Shown here: positions 51,565 to 59,611 of the stretch, piece after piece | Layout of the letters: each line of letters opens with the position of its first letter | Numbering within the stretch: the stretch's first letter is position 1 | From: an uncultured bacterium | Lineage (GTDB): Bacteria; Bacillota_I; Bacilli_A; RFN20; CAG-826 | Length of the DNA stretch: 59,611 nucleotides | Assembly: GCA_949285455.1 (NCBI GenBank) | Contig: CASDXP010000012.1 | Coordinates: 1 to 59,611, forward strand | Direction: 5' to 3' | Program-made: the position numbers and the translations under genes | Notes under the pieces: model-generated | What the model saw: only the letters and a program-made list of their open reading frames with translations | What the model was told of the DNA's origin: nothing | Databases searched by the model: none

Positions 51565-52416
51565 TTGATGATACAACTTATAAATATAATTTTTCTTTAT
51601 TTTTAAATATTCACTCGCCTTTTCGATGGCGTCTTTTGTCGACATTCCAACATCCACTAAAGAGTTGACGTAACGCAAGATATCTTCGTCGCTATGAATA
51701 GCGGAAGTTTCATCGTTTCTTCCTTCGACGACGATGACGAATTCACCTTTCAATTTTTCATTTTCTAACAAGATATGTAATTCTTCTAAATTCCCACGAA
51801 TGAATTCTTCATGAATTTTACTTAATTCTCTAGCGATGCAAGCTCTTCTACTTCCAAAGACATCTAACATTTCAGCGACGCTTTCTTTGAGGCGGTGTGG
51901 GGCTTCGTAAAATACGAGAGTTTCTTCTTTTTTCTTAAGTCTCAATAGTTCTTCTCTTCTCACTTTTGCTTTCGCACTTAAAAAGCCATGGAAATAAAAG
52001 TGCATTGTATCTAATCCCGAACCCACAAGCGCGTTAATTAAAGCGCATGGTCCTGAGATGGGAATGATATCAATTTCATGCTTTAACATTTCTTTTATTA
52101 AGATGTTCCCAGGATCAGAAATTCCTGGAAAACCTTGATCTGAAACGTAGGCTACTTTCTTTTTTTCATCTTTTATAAGATAAATTAGACGAATAGACAT
52201 CATTTTTTCATTATGTTCATGTAAAGAAAGTAAATCTTTTTGAACGTTAAAATGTTTTAATAAAACTCCGGTGACACGCGTATCTTCGCAAGCGATAATA
52301 TCGACTTCTTTTAGTATTTCTAATGCGCGTGGCGAAAGCTCATTTAAATTGCCAATCGGAGTAGCGACGATGTAAAGCCGCTCATTGTTTTTGCGATAAT
52401 TAAGACCTCGCCTCAT
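51559..52416 (-). CDS. rsmI: 16S rRNA (cytidine1402-2'-O)-methyltransferase
   Basis: The 285-residue protein has the tetrapyrrole-methylase fold with IVATPIGNLNELSPRALE, ACEDTRVTGVLL, SDQGFPGISDPG and FYEAPHR. It methylates C1402 of 16S rRNA. It is last in the dnaX-ybaB-recR-tmk-holB-ricT-rsmI operon and overlaps ricT by 17 bases. Confidence 0.96.
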   Translation of the reverse strand: MRRGLNYRKNNERLYIVATPIGNLNELSPRALEILKEVDIIACEDTRVTGVLLKHFNVQKDLLSLHEHNEKMMSIRLIYLIKDEKKKVAYVSDQGFPGISDPGNILIKEMLKHEIDIIPISGPCALINALVGSGLDTMHFYFHGFLSAKAKVRREELLRLKKKEETLVFYEAPHRLKESVAEMLDVFGSRRACIARELSKIHEEFIRGNLEELHILLENEKLKGEFVIVVEGRNDETSAIHSDEDILRYVNSLVDVGMSTKDAIEKASEYLKIKKNYIYKLYHQG

Positions 52417-53242
52417 CGTTTTTTACCTTACTTTTTAATGTTTTAAATTCATCTAAACTTAAGATTTTAACACCATCTTCGCTTTCTAATTTGACGCTAT
52501 AAGAAAGGATGTTAATACCAGTAACGCTAAAGAGGCTATCATCGATTTTTATTTTTTCACCGACACGTGGGAAAAGTTTTTTCATCTCACTATATTGATC
52601 ATCTTCATATTTTAAACAGCAGATAAGCTTGCCACATTGGCCACTAAGTTTTGGGATGTTTAAAGCGAGCATTTGATTTTTCGCACGATTGATGGAAATA
52701 CCATCAAATTCATTTAAAAACAAAGAACAACATAACCTTAAACCGCAGATACCTAATCCACCAATCATACGTGCTCTATCTCTTGGACCAATTTGTCTAA
52801 GTTCAATGCGCGTATGAAAAATGGAGGCTAAACGACGGGCTAATTCACGAAAATCTACTCTTTCATCCGCCGAGAAATCAAATTGAAGTTTACTACGGTC
52901 TAAAGTGTATTCCGCCCCAGTGACGCGCATAGGAAGATTAAGTTTATGTACTTCTTTTAATGAAATTTTATAAGCTTCTTCTGCATCCTTAAGATTTTCT
53001 TCGTAACGTTCAATGTCTAATTCGATAGCTTTTCTTAAAATGTATTTTAATTCAATATTATCATCCTCGTCTCTTACTAAAGAAGAAGAAATTTTGCCTA
53101 ACTCGATACCTCTTAACGTTTCGCAAATAACTGCGTCACCAATTTTTAAAGAAGTATCTTCGGTGAGAAAATAATAAGAACGATCGCTACGATCGAAATG
53201 CACGAGAACATGATATTTTTCTTTATTTAATTCATCGCTCAT
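52400..53242 (-). CDS. ricT: RicT/YaaT PSP1-domain protein
   Basis: The 280-residue protein has the PSP1 domain and the Cys-rich segments GICGLRLCCSLFL and SGQCGKLICCLKYE that bind [4Fe-4S] clusters in the RicAFT complex. In B. subtilis this complex stimulates mRNA maturation by RNase Y and affects sporulation and biofilm. It overlaps holB by four bases, in the usual holB-yaaT order. Confidence 0.94.
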   Translation of the reverse strand: MSDELNKEKYHVLVHFDRSDRSYYFLTEDTSLKIGDAVICETLRGIELGKISSSLVRDEDDNIELKYILRKAIELDIERYEENLKDAEEAYKISLKEVHKLNLPMRVTGAEYTLDRSKLQFDFSADERVDFRELARRLASIFHTRIELRQIGPRDRARMIGGLGICGLRLCCSLFLNEFDGISINRAKNQMLALNIPKLSGQCGKLICCLKYEDDQYSEMKKLFPRVGEKIKIDDSLFSVTGINILSYSVKLESEDGVKILSLDEFKTLKSKVKNDEARS

Positions 53243-54228
53243 ACTTTTTTCATACCTTTCGTTATCTGATAAGTCATCTTATCGAAAAGGAGGGGAACGT
53301 TCACGTTGAGTTCGACGTTTTTCCTTAGTTCAAATAAGAGTAATAAAGACTCACTTATGTGGTCTAATTTATTGTTTAATGCATCTATTATACTCTTAAA
53401 AGAAGAAAGAACGTAAGTATTAGAAAATTTAGCCTCATTTAAATTATGAAAAAATTCAATCATCAAATCTAAGAAAAATCTTACGTCTTCTTTGTTTCTA
53501 ATATTGTTCGTTAAACTTGTTTGGGCAAAGTAGACAGCTTCACCTCTTCCTCTCATCATTTCTCTTAAATATTGCTTAAATAACGATTTTAATAAATCGT
53601 AACGATCACTTTCTTTAAATTCTTTAATTTCACTTGCGTCGTTATAAAAATAAGAAAGTAATTCCGCATCTTCTTCGCTTACTCCTTCATTTAATGCATC
53701 TTCGATAACTTTCTTCCTTTCGATTAATTTAAAACGTAAAACTTGCGTTCTAGAAATGATCGTAGGTAAAACCCTTTCTTCATTTTCACTCGTGAGGATA
53801 GCGTAGACATTATCGACTGGTTCTTCTAAGAAACGTAATAGAGCGTTAATGGCTTCAACCGTCATATTTTCGACGAGATGAACGATGTAAATTAAAATGC
53901 CTTTACTTTCTTTTGCTGTGTAAGAAAAGGCACTGACGACACGACCAACATCGTCTTTTTTAACGCTTTTATTCGAACCATCTAAAACGATTAAATCTTG
54001 ATAATTACCCTCATCCACCCTAAGACAAGTCCAACATTTTTCGCAAGCGAAAGGGGAAGGTTCATCGCAAAGTATCGACTTAGCGAGAAATTTCGCTACC
54101 GCAAATAAAGGAATGCCTGCTTCGCCGCTTAATAAATAAGCATGACTTAAAGCATGACTTGTCAAAGCATGCGATAAAGTTTTATAGATGTAAGGTTGAT
54201 AATTTCTTAAATATAATTCTGTGTTCAC
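53239..54228 (-). CDS. holB: DNA polymerase III subunit delta'
   Basis: The 329-residue clamp-loader subunit has an AAA+ core with HAYLLSGEAG, the zinc-binding Cys group CDEPSPFACEKCWTC, and the sensor region SRTQVLRF. The P-loop is degenerate (SGEAGIPLF), as expected for delta'. It overlaps tmk by four bases. Confidence 0.92.
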   Translation of the reverse strand: MNTELYLRNYQPYIYKTLSHALTSHALSHAYLLSGEAGIPLFAVAKFLAKSILCDEPSPFACEKCWTCLRVDEGNYQDLIVLDGSNKSVKKDDVGRVVSAFSYTAKESKGILIYIVHLVENMTVEAINALLRFLEEPVDNVYAILTSENEERVLPTIISRTQVLRFKLIERKKVIEDALNEGVSEEDAELLSYFYNDASEIKEFKESDRYDLLKSLFKQYLREMMRGRGEAVYFAQTSLTNNIRNKEDVRFFLDLMIEFFHNLNEAKFSNTYVLSSFKSIIDALNNKLDHISESLLLLFELRKNVELNVNVPLLFDKMTYQITKGMKKV

Positions 54229-54872
54229 TTCTTCAAATCTAATCTTTCGATGACGATGCGATTTACTTCTTCTGAAACAGTATTCAAATCTTTCGAAGCA
54301 TCGACGATATAATATCTATCTGCATATTTTTTAGATAAATCTAAAAATGTTTTTCTAACTAAGTTATGAAAATCTAATTTTTCTAAATCCAAGCGATTAA
54401 CTTCACGATTTTTATTGCGAGCGATTCTTTCTAGTCCTAGTTTTGGGTCGATATCTAATAGAATTGTTAGATCAGGATAGAAGCCTTCCGTCGCAAATAA
54501 GTTGACATTTAAGACATTATCGATGCCTAAGTTCCTCGCTCCACCTTGATAAGCTAAAGAAGAATCTAAGAAACGATCACAGATGACAATTTTTCCTTCT
54601 TTTAAAGCTGGCCAAACTTTTTCGACTAAATGTTGTCTTCGACTAGCAGCGTAAAGTAAAGCTTCCGCGCGTGGGTCGAGATCAACATTCTTTTTATCTA
54701 AAATGACGTTGCGAATTTCTTCAGCAATAGGCGTACCGCCTGGTTCCCTTGTTAAAATGACATCGTAACCTAAATTTAATAGAGTTTCGTATAAGCGGTG
54801 GATGACACTAGTCTTGCCACTTCCTTCTGGTCCTTCAAAAGTGATGAACATATCCTTTCTCCTCTCATTCAA
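54225..54872 (-). CDS. tmk: thymidylate kinase
   Basis: The 215-residue enzyme has the P-loop EGPEGSGKTSV, TREPGGTPIAEEIR and CDRFLDSSLAYQGGAR. It makes dTDP from dTMP. ATG at 54872 would overlap the recR stop by eight bases; a later in-frame ATG (MFITFEGPEG) also has a ribosome site and may be the true start. Confidence 0.95.
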   Translation of the reverse strand: MNERRKDMFITFEGPEGSGKTSVIHRLYETLLNLGYDVILTREPGGTPIAEEIRNVILDKKNVDLDPRAEALLYAASRRQHLVEKVWPALKEGKIVICDRFLDSSLAYQGGARNLGIDNVLNVNLFATEGFYPDLTILLDIDPKLGLERIARNKNREVNRLDLEKLDFHNLVRKTFLDLSKKYADRYYIVDASKDLNTVSEEVNRIVIERLDLKK

Positions 54873-55467
54873 TTTTAGTACGACCTTTTAAGGCTCGTTC
54901 CAAGGTTAATGAATCTGCATAATCTAAAGACGCTCCCATAGGTAAACCATAAGCAAGACGACTAATTTTTACGTTTTCCTTACCTAAAGCGTTTGCAATG
55001 TAAAGGGCTGTAGTTTCACCTTCAACTGTCGGGTCAGTAGCGATGATAACTTCTTCAACACCTTCTTCATGAATCCTTTCGATCAATTTATCGAGATGTA
55101 AATCTTCGACACTTCGGCCGAGACTAGCAGAAAGTAAACCGTTCAAGACAAAATAGATACCATTGAATGTATGATTTTTTTCAAAAGATAAGGCATCTTT
55201 AGGATATGAGATGATAAGTAGTTGAGAATGATCACGATTTTCATCCTCACAAACATCACAAATTTCTTTATCAGTATAAAGACCACATCGCGGGCAAGCA
55301 TGAACTTTACTTTTTGTTTCCGCGATCGCTTTTGTAATATTTTCTACTTGTTCATCATCCATTTTTAAAACATCGTAAGCCATGCGTGTAGCTTGACGCG
55401 TTCCGATGCCAGGAAAAGATTTCAAAGCATTGATAAGATTAGCAATTGTGGAAAGATGTTCGTCCAT
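54865..55467 (-). CDS. recR: recombination mediator RecR
   Basis: The 200-residue protein has the HhH motif SFPGIGTRQATRMAY, the CPRCGLYTDKEICDVC zinc finger and the Toprim domain with ATDPTVEGETTALYI. It works with RecO and RecF to load RecA. It follows ybaB by three bases. Confidence 0.97.
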   Translation of the reverse strand: MDEHLSTIANLINALKSFPGIGTRQATRMAYDVLKMDDEQVENITKAIAETKSKVHACPRCGLYTDKEICDVCEDENRDHSQLLIISYPKDALSFEKNHTFNGIYFVLNGLLSASLGRSVEDLHLDKLIERIHEEGVEEVIIATDPTVEGETTALYIANALGKENVKISRLAYGLPMGASLDYADSLTLERALKGRTKIE

Positions 55468-55470
55468 ATT

Positions 55471-55770
55471 TTAAAACCCTAGACCTAATCCACCTGCAGC
55501 GGAGGAAGAAATTTTTGCCTCTTCTTCATCGATTTGACTCATCGCTTCATTGATGGCAAGCGCAATCATCTCTTCAATCATTTCTTTATTATCTTTATCA
55601 AATGCTTCTTCATCAATTTCAAGAGCAGTGATTTGGCGATTACCAAGCAAAGTTACTTTGATAGCCCCGCCTTTAGAAACACTGAATTCTTTTTCCATTA
55701 ACGCTTTGCGTTTCTTTTCTAATTCTTTTTGCATTTTTTGAGCTTGCATCATTAGTTGTTGCATGTTCAT
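55471..55770 (-). CDS. ybaB: YbaB/EbfC nucleoid-associated protein
   Basis: The 99-residue protein has the N-terminal coiled helix MQQLMMQAQKMQKELEK and the family core INEAMSQ...GLGLGF. It binds DNA as a dimer and always sits between dnaX and recR in Firmicutes. Confidence 0.95.
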   Translation of the reverse strand: MNMQQLMMQAQKMQKELEKKRKALMEKEFSVSKGGAIKVTLLGNRQITALEIDEEAFDKDNKEMIEEMIALAINEAMSQIDEEEAKISSSAAGGLGLGF

Positions 55771-55772
55771 AA

Positions 55773-57488
55773 TTATTTAATCTCCTTTAAATCTAAAGTG
55801 ACTTCATCAGCTTTTTTAAGTTTACCAAGTTGCGATAAGTCACGGAATTTTTTCACGTAGGCAATCGTCTCAGTGCGCGTTAAGGCGTAGACGAAGAACT
55901 GACGACCAGTGATTTTTTGAATAAGATTAGAAATAGTTTTTTGATTATTCTTCAAATTCACTCTATTAGCAATTAAATCTAAATCGTATTCTAAGAATAA
56001 TAATTCTTTGGTAGCGATGTAAGGTCTCGCATCTTTTAATAAAGAAGCATATTTACCTAGAGTTGGACTAGATAAATATTTATTTAATTCTTCCCATAGC
56101 GAAATAATTTTCTTCTTCAATTCTTTATCGCCTTTAATCATAGCGTTTATGATCATTTCTTCATCTATGTGATAACTTTCTTCAGGCTCAAAAGTATTTG
56201 TATCTTCAATAATTTCATCTTCATTGAATAAATGCATTGGTTCAAAAGTAATTTTTGTTTCCTCAACAACAGGCTTTATTTCTTCTATTTTTGGTTCAAC
56301 TTTTATCTCCTCAACAGTAGGCTTTATTTCTTCGATCGGTTTAGGTTCTTCTTTTTCTTTTTTGACGACGACAAATTCATCTTCTAATTCGGATGGTTTT
56401 TGCGGATATTTATGTTTTAAATTCGTAAGCTTTAGCAAAGAAATTTCTAATAAAGATCTTGCGTTTGCAACATTTTTCATCTCACTTTGTGCATCTAATA
56501 AAGTCGAAGACATAGTGAGTAGTTCTTCTTCGTTTGCTAAATTTTCAAATTTTAATGCTTCTTTTTCTGTCAATACTAAAAGTAAGCTAGGATCACCGAC
56601 GACGCGATATGTATAAATATCTTTGATGATGTCTAAAAGGTCCGAAAGAAGTTTTCTAATGTCGTTTCCGTGTTCGACAAATTCTCTAAACATCTTCAAA
56701 GTCTCACCGACGTCTCCACGCATGATAAAATCGACTAGTCGTAATTTTTCTTCCTTGCTCGTCAAAGCGAAAACGTCTAGAACATCTTGACTCGTTAAAC
56801 TATGGCTAGAGTAGGCGAGCAGTTGATCTAAGATGCTTAGAGCATCACGCATCCCGCCATCAGCAAGAGAAATAATCATGTCGATAGCGGCTTCTTCATA
56901 ATTTACTTCTTCTTGTTCTAAGACGTAAGTTAGACGTTTTTTAATATCTTTATCGCTCACCTTTGCGAAATCATATCTTTGACAACGCGATAAGATGGTC
57001 GGAAGAATTTTATGAGGTTCTGTCGTTGCGAGGATGAATATGACGTGCGCGGGTGGTTCTTCTAGCGTGCGAAGCAAAGCGTTGAAAGCACCGCTAGTCA
57101 TCATATGGACTTCGTCGATAATGTAAACTTTATACCTACCTTTGATAGGTAAATATCTTACGCGGTCAATCAAGTCTCTTACTTCGTCGACACCATTATT
57201 GCTAGCTGCGTCAATTTCGATGACGTCAGGGTGCGATACTTCATTGATTGCTTGACAATTAGAGCATCTATTACATTGCTGTCCGATACCTTCTTCGCAA
57301 TTTAAAGCTTTAGCAAGAAGTTTAGCCATCGTCGTCTTACCAGTTCCTCTTGGACCAGCAAAAAGATAGGCGTGAGCGATTTTGTTTTCTTTAAGAGCAT
57401 TTTTTAAAGTGCGGACGATATGTTCTTGTCCGACTACTTCATCAAAAGTTGTGGGTCGATAAGTTCGATATAATGCTTTGTATGCCAT
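55773..57488 (-). CDS. dnaX: DNA polymerase III subunits gamma/tau
   Basis: I place the start at the ATG at 57488 (MAYKALYRTYRP), the universal DnaX N-terminus. The frame extends six codons further, but those bases contain the TATAAT box. The product of about 571 residues has Walker A GPRGTGKTT, the four-Cys zinc site, DEVHMMTSGAFNALLRTLEE, and a Glu/Lys/Pro-rich linker (about 385-450) before the tau-like C-terminus. It is the clamp loader motor and starts a seven-gene operon. Confidence 0.96.
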   Translation of the reverse strand: MAYKALYRTYRPTTFDEVVGQEHIVRTLKNALKENKIAHAYLFAGPRGTGKTTMAKLLAKALNCEEGIGQQCNRCSNCQAINEVSHPDVIEIDAASNNGVDEVRDLIDRVRYLPIKGRYKVYIIDEVHMMTSGAFNALLRTLEEPPAHVIFILATTEPHKILPTILSRCQRYDFAKVSDKDIKKRLTYVLEQEEVNYEEAAIDMIISLADGGMRDALSILDQLLAYSSHSLTSQDVLDVFALTSKEEKLRLVDFIMRGDVGETLKMFREFVEHGNDIRKLLSDLLDIIKDIYTYRVVGDPSLLLVLTEKEALKFENLANEEELLTMSSTLLDAQSEMKNVANARSLLEISLLKLTNLKHKYPQKPSELEDEFVVVKKEKEEPKPIEEIKPTVEEIKVEPKIEEIKPVVEETKITFEPMHLFNEDEIIEDTNTFEPEESYHIDEEMIINAMIKGDKELKKKIISLWEELNKYLSSPTLGKYASLLKDARPYIATKELLFLEYDLDLIANRVNLKNNQKTISNLIQKITGRQFFVYALTRTETIAYVKKFRDLSQLGKLKKADEVTLDLKEIK

Positions 57489-57497
57489 ACGTATAAC

Positions 57498-57503
57498 ATT
57501 ATA
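57498..57503 (-). promoter_or_regulatory. -10 box of dnaX, probable leaderless start
   Basis: TATAAT on the minus strand ends nine bases before the conserved dnaX ATG at 57488, with no Shine-Dalgarno sequence between. This supports the inner start codon. No SRP RNA gene is visible upstream. Confidence 0.6.
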
Positions 57504-57622
57504 CATAAAATTTTGATTTATTAATATGAATATTAAAAAAATGAGACTCGATTTTACTTAAGCAATAAATCTATATGAGAAAAACGATAAAAATTTAACG
57601 TTGAGGCTTTCTATATTTCATT

Positions 57623-58324
57623 TCACTTTTTATATCGTTTTGAATAGAAGACGAATGAGTGGCAAACTTTGTAGTTATTTTTCGTTAAATAAATGCTCAA
57701 CAAGCGTTCGCTGATGAAGCCAATTAATCTAGCTAAATAAGGATCCTTAGGTATTTCAAAATGTTCTTCAACATAAGTTAGAACCTTGAAAATAAATTCG
57801 CAGTATTTATCGAAATGTTCTTTTGTCGTCACAAACATATTGCACCAGGCAATGTGATGACCATTCATCACTTTATTAAAAGCTTCGACATAGTCTGGAG
57901 CAACTTTTTCCATCGCTTCTTTAAAGATGTTATAAGCTTCGATCCCATGACCGTCGATAAATTGTTTCTTAATCGTAGGAATGAAAGGATATTCTCTCAT
58001 GACTATAAAGTCATATTTCTTCAATTTATTAATAAAATATTCTTTTCTACGCAATCTAAAAAAGTTATAAAAAAGACGTCGGTAATGTTCGATGCCAACG
58101 ATATCACATTGAACATTTTTCCAAATGTAATAAATAGCGGTGCATTCGCAATACGTATAATTCTTCGAAGCAATATTATCGCCTCTATCATCGCGCGTAT
58201 CTTCTGACGAACAAATCTTATCTTTGTTATTTCCAACGTAGATGATTTCTCTATCTGGATAGTATTTCTTGTCTAGTTTCTTATGAGAAACCACAAATAG
58301 TTTTACGTTTTTTTCGTCTACCAT
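57623..58324 (-). CDS. DUF4422 protein, probable surface polysaccharide glycosyltransferase
   Basis: The start at ATG 58324 (MVDEKNVKLFVVSHK) follows AAGGGTG by six bases; a GTG three codons earlier is the alternative. The 233-residue protein has the DUF4422 features CECTAIYYIWKN, DIVGIEHYRRLF, HGIEAYNIF and MFVTTKEHFDKYCEFIF. These proteins occur in capsule and exopolysaccharide clusters and resemble glycosyltransferases. It follows glf by 23 bases and is probably cotranscribed. Confidence 0.85.
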   Translation of the reverse strand: MVDEKNVKLFVVSHKKLDKKYYPDREIIYVGNNKDKICSSEDTRDDRGDNIASKNYTYCECTAIYYIWKNVQCDIVGIEHYRRLFYNFFRLRRKEYFINKLKKYDFIVMREYPFIPTIKKQFIDGHGIEAYNIFKEAMEKVAPDYVEAFNKVMNGHHIAWCNMFVTTKEHFDKYCEFIFKVLTYVEEHFEIPKDPYLARLIGFISERLLSIYLTKNNYKVCHSFVFYSKRYKK

Positions 58325-58347
58325 TTTGTTCACCCTTCTTAATTTTA

Positions 58348-59448
58348 CTACATTTTTAAAATCTCTTTTACATCATTTAAAGCTTCAGCAATAACATCGT
58401 CCATATCGAAATATTTATATTTGCCAAGACGACCGCCAAAGAAGACATTTTTTTCCAAATGCCCGAGTTCTGCATACTTTTTGTATAAATTATTATTTTT
58501 TTCATCGTTGATTGGATAAAACTTTTCCATACCTTTTTGATAATCAGCAGGGTATTCTTTTGTAATCCAAGTGACGTTAGAACGATCGTCTTCAAAATAT
58601 TTATGTTCGATGATACGTGTGTAAGGAACATTTGATTCCGTGTAATTTATGACGCAATTTTTTTGATAATATTCTTTTTCGATTCTTTCTAATTCAAAGC
58701 GTAAAGAACGGTATTCTAATTCTCCAAATTTATAATCGAAAAATTCATCGATAGCGCCTGTATAAATTATTACTTTAGCTTTTTCATTCCAATAATCTCT
58801 TCTCGCTAGATAATCTTCATTCAATTTAACCTCGATATCACCAATAATGTTTTTCACCAGGTTAGTGTAGCCTCCAATTGGTATACCTTGATAAGTATCG
58901 TTGAAGTAGTTGTTATTATATTCAAATCTTAAAGGAAGCCTTTTGATGATGAAGGAAGGGAGGTCTTTACATTCTCTACCCCATTGTTTTTCAGTGTAGC
59001 CTTTCACTAATCTTTCATAAATTGTGCGACCGACAAGAGATATAGCTTGTTCTTCTAAATTAGTTATTTCTTTAATGTTTTCTTTTCTCTTCTCTTCTTC
59101 AATTTTTTCTCTAGCTTCTTCAGGTGTTGAAACACCCCAAATTTCATGAAAAGTGTTCATGTTGAAAGGCATGTGATAATACTTGCCTTCATAATAGGCG
59201 AGCGGTGAATTGATGAAATTGTTGAATTTAGCGTATTTATTAACATAATTCCAAACTTCTTCATTAGAAGTATGAAAGATATGCGCACCGTAAACATGAA
59301 CGTGAATATTATCTCTTAAATCTGTATATACATTGCCAGAAATGTGATTTCTTTTTTCGATAATTAAAACTGATTTACCAGCTTTCTTAAGTTCATTTGC
59401 GACGACCGCACCATATAGGCCGCTTCCAACAATTAGATAATCGTACAT
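58348..59448 (-). CDS. glf: UDP-galactopyranose mutase
   Basis: The 366-residue flavoenzyme has the FAD-binding GSGLYGAVVANELKK, RNHISGNVYT and GAHIFHTSNEEVWNYV, and the late GGRLGKYKYFDMDDVI motif. It converts UDP-galactopyranose to UDP-galactofuranose for cell-surface glycans. With the DUF4422 gene it is probably the end of a polysaccharide locus lying to the right; 59449-59611 holds only its upstream region with AAGGTAA as ribosome site. Confidence 0.96.
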   Translation of the reverse strand: MYDYLIVGSGLYGAVVANELKKAGKSVLIIEKRNHISGNVYTDLRDNIHVHVYGAHIFHTSNEEVWNYVNKYAKFNNFINSPLAYYEGKYYHMPFNMNTFHEIWGVSTPEEAREKIEEEKRKENIKEITNLEEQAISLVGRTIYERLVKGYTEKQWGRECKDLPSFIIKRLPLRFEYNNNYFNDTYQGIPIGGYTNLVKNIIGDIEVKLNEDYLARRDYWNEKAKVIIYTGAIDEFFDYKFGELEYRSLRFELERIEKEYYQKNCVINYTESNVPYTRIIEHKYFEDDRSNVTWITKEYPADYQKGMEKFYPINDEKNNNLYKKYAELGHLEKNVFFGGRLGKYKYFDMDDVIAEALNDVKEILKM

Positions 59449-59611
59449 AATGTTACCTTATAAGAATTTTTTAATTTGATTACTTGATGTTTTTGAGATT
59501 AAATCAACGTAATTCATACCTACAATTATCAAGCATTTTTTTCTTAAAGTCCACGACGAAAAAACTATATCAAAGATAAAGTTTTAAAATACTCACTGAT
59601 TTAAGCACTAA

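Noticed and set aside
55773-57488. Programmed frameshift in dnaX
   Set aside because: No clear A-rich slippery heptamer with a following stem was seen at the expected place; the frame runs on to a tau-like end.
57507-57622. SRP RNA gene upstream of dnaX
   Set aside because: Common at this place in Firmicutes, but no GGAA/GNAR-type conserved helix 8 sequence is visible.

Overview
The window is AT-rich, densely packed bacterial DNA. Gene content and order (rpsF-ssb-rpsR-gdpP-rplI-dnaB-walJ-rlmH; pth-mfd-tilS-ftsH-dus-lysS; dnaX-ybaB-recR-tmk-holB-ricT-rsmI; pyruvate phosphate dikinase; PP-loop TilS) point to a low-GC Firmicute. The most likely source is an uncultured member of the Bacilli near the Mollicutes/Erysipelotrichia (RF39-like); this placement is inference. 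TGA is used as a stop and Trp is TGG, so the standard bacterial code applies. No rRNA, tRNA or CRISPR array was found.

Region 1 (about 1-13,850) is accessory and decaying. It starts with a possible insertion-sequence end. Three intact AAA_14/DUF4143 ATPase genes follow, each ending in a PD-(D/E)xK-like EID...ExK motif, together with a complete HipBA toxin-antitoxin pair. Around them lie broken relatives: a 3' stub of the first ATPase that keeps its upstream 42 bp, a Fic-wHTH pseudogene, an ATPase pseudogene with an internal deletion and a frameshift, and a second Fic relic. Two of the ATPase genes are preceded by short tandem repeats (3 x 23 bp and about 2.5 x 33 bp). In the middle sits a four-gene surface operon (7,239-11,705): two paralogous TasA/camelysin-like exported proteins, a dedicated SipW-type Ser-His signal peptidase, and a 740-residue exported protein of unknown type. 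Its likely promoter has a run of ten G between the -35 and -10 boxes, the architecture of a phase-variable promoter. A tail-anchored Xre-family regulator lies downstream on the other strand.

Region 2 (13,850-23,440, minus strand) carries ppdK, a TetR-controlled heterodimeric ABC exporter with an esterase, and an overlapping PAP2 phosphatase/DUF368 pair that probably recycles undecaprenyl phosphate. Region 3 (23,580-40,140, plus strand) is core housekeeping. Its FtsH appears to lack about 22 residues containing the sensor-1 segment of the AAA domain. Region 4 (40,190-51,540) is mixed metabolism and unknowns: a HAD phosphatase, a small unknown plus an ATP-grasp-like protein, a two-subunit aconitase X, a membrane protein with an Smr-like protein, a two-gene acyl-CoA dehydratase activase system, an RluA pseudouridine synthase and two tandem PII-like proteins. 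Region 5 (51,550-59,450, minus strand) is the dnaX-to-rsmI replication/repair operon followed by two surface polysaccharide genes (DUF4422 protein and UDP-galactopyranose mutase).

Across the window several first-in-transcript genes (hipB, pth, gdpP, dnaX, the 41,023 gene and the first PII-like gene) have a TATAAT-like box ending 6-9 nt before the ATG and no Shine-Dalgarno sequence, whereas operon-internal genes usually have one. This suggests frequent leaderless transcription.
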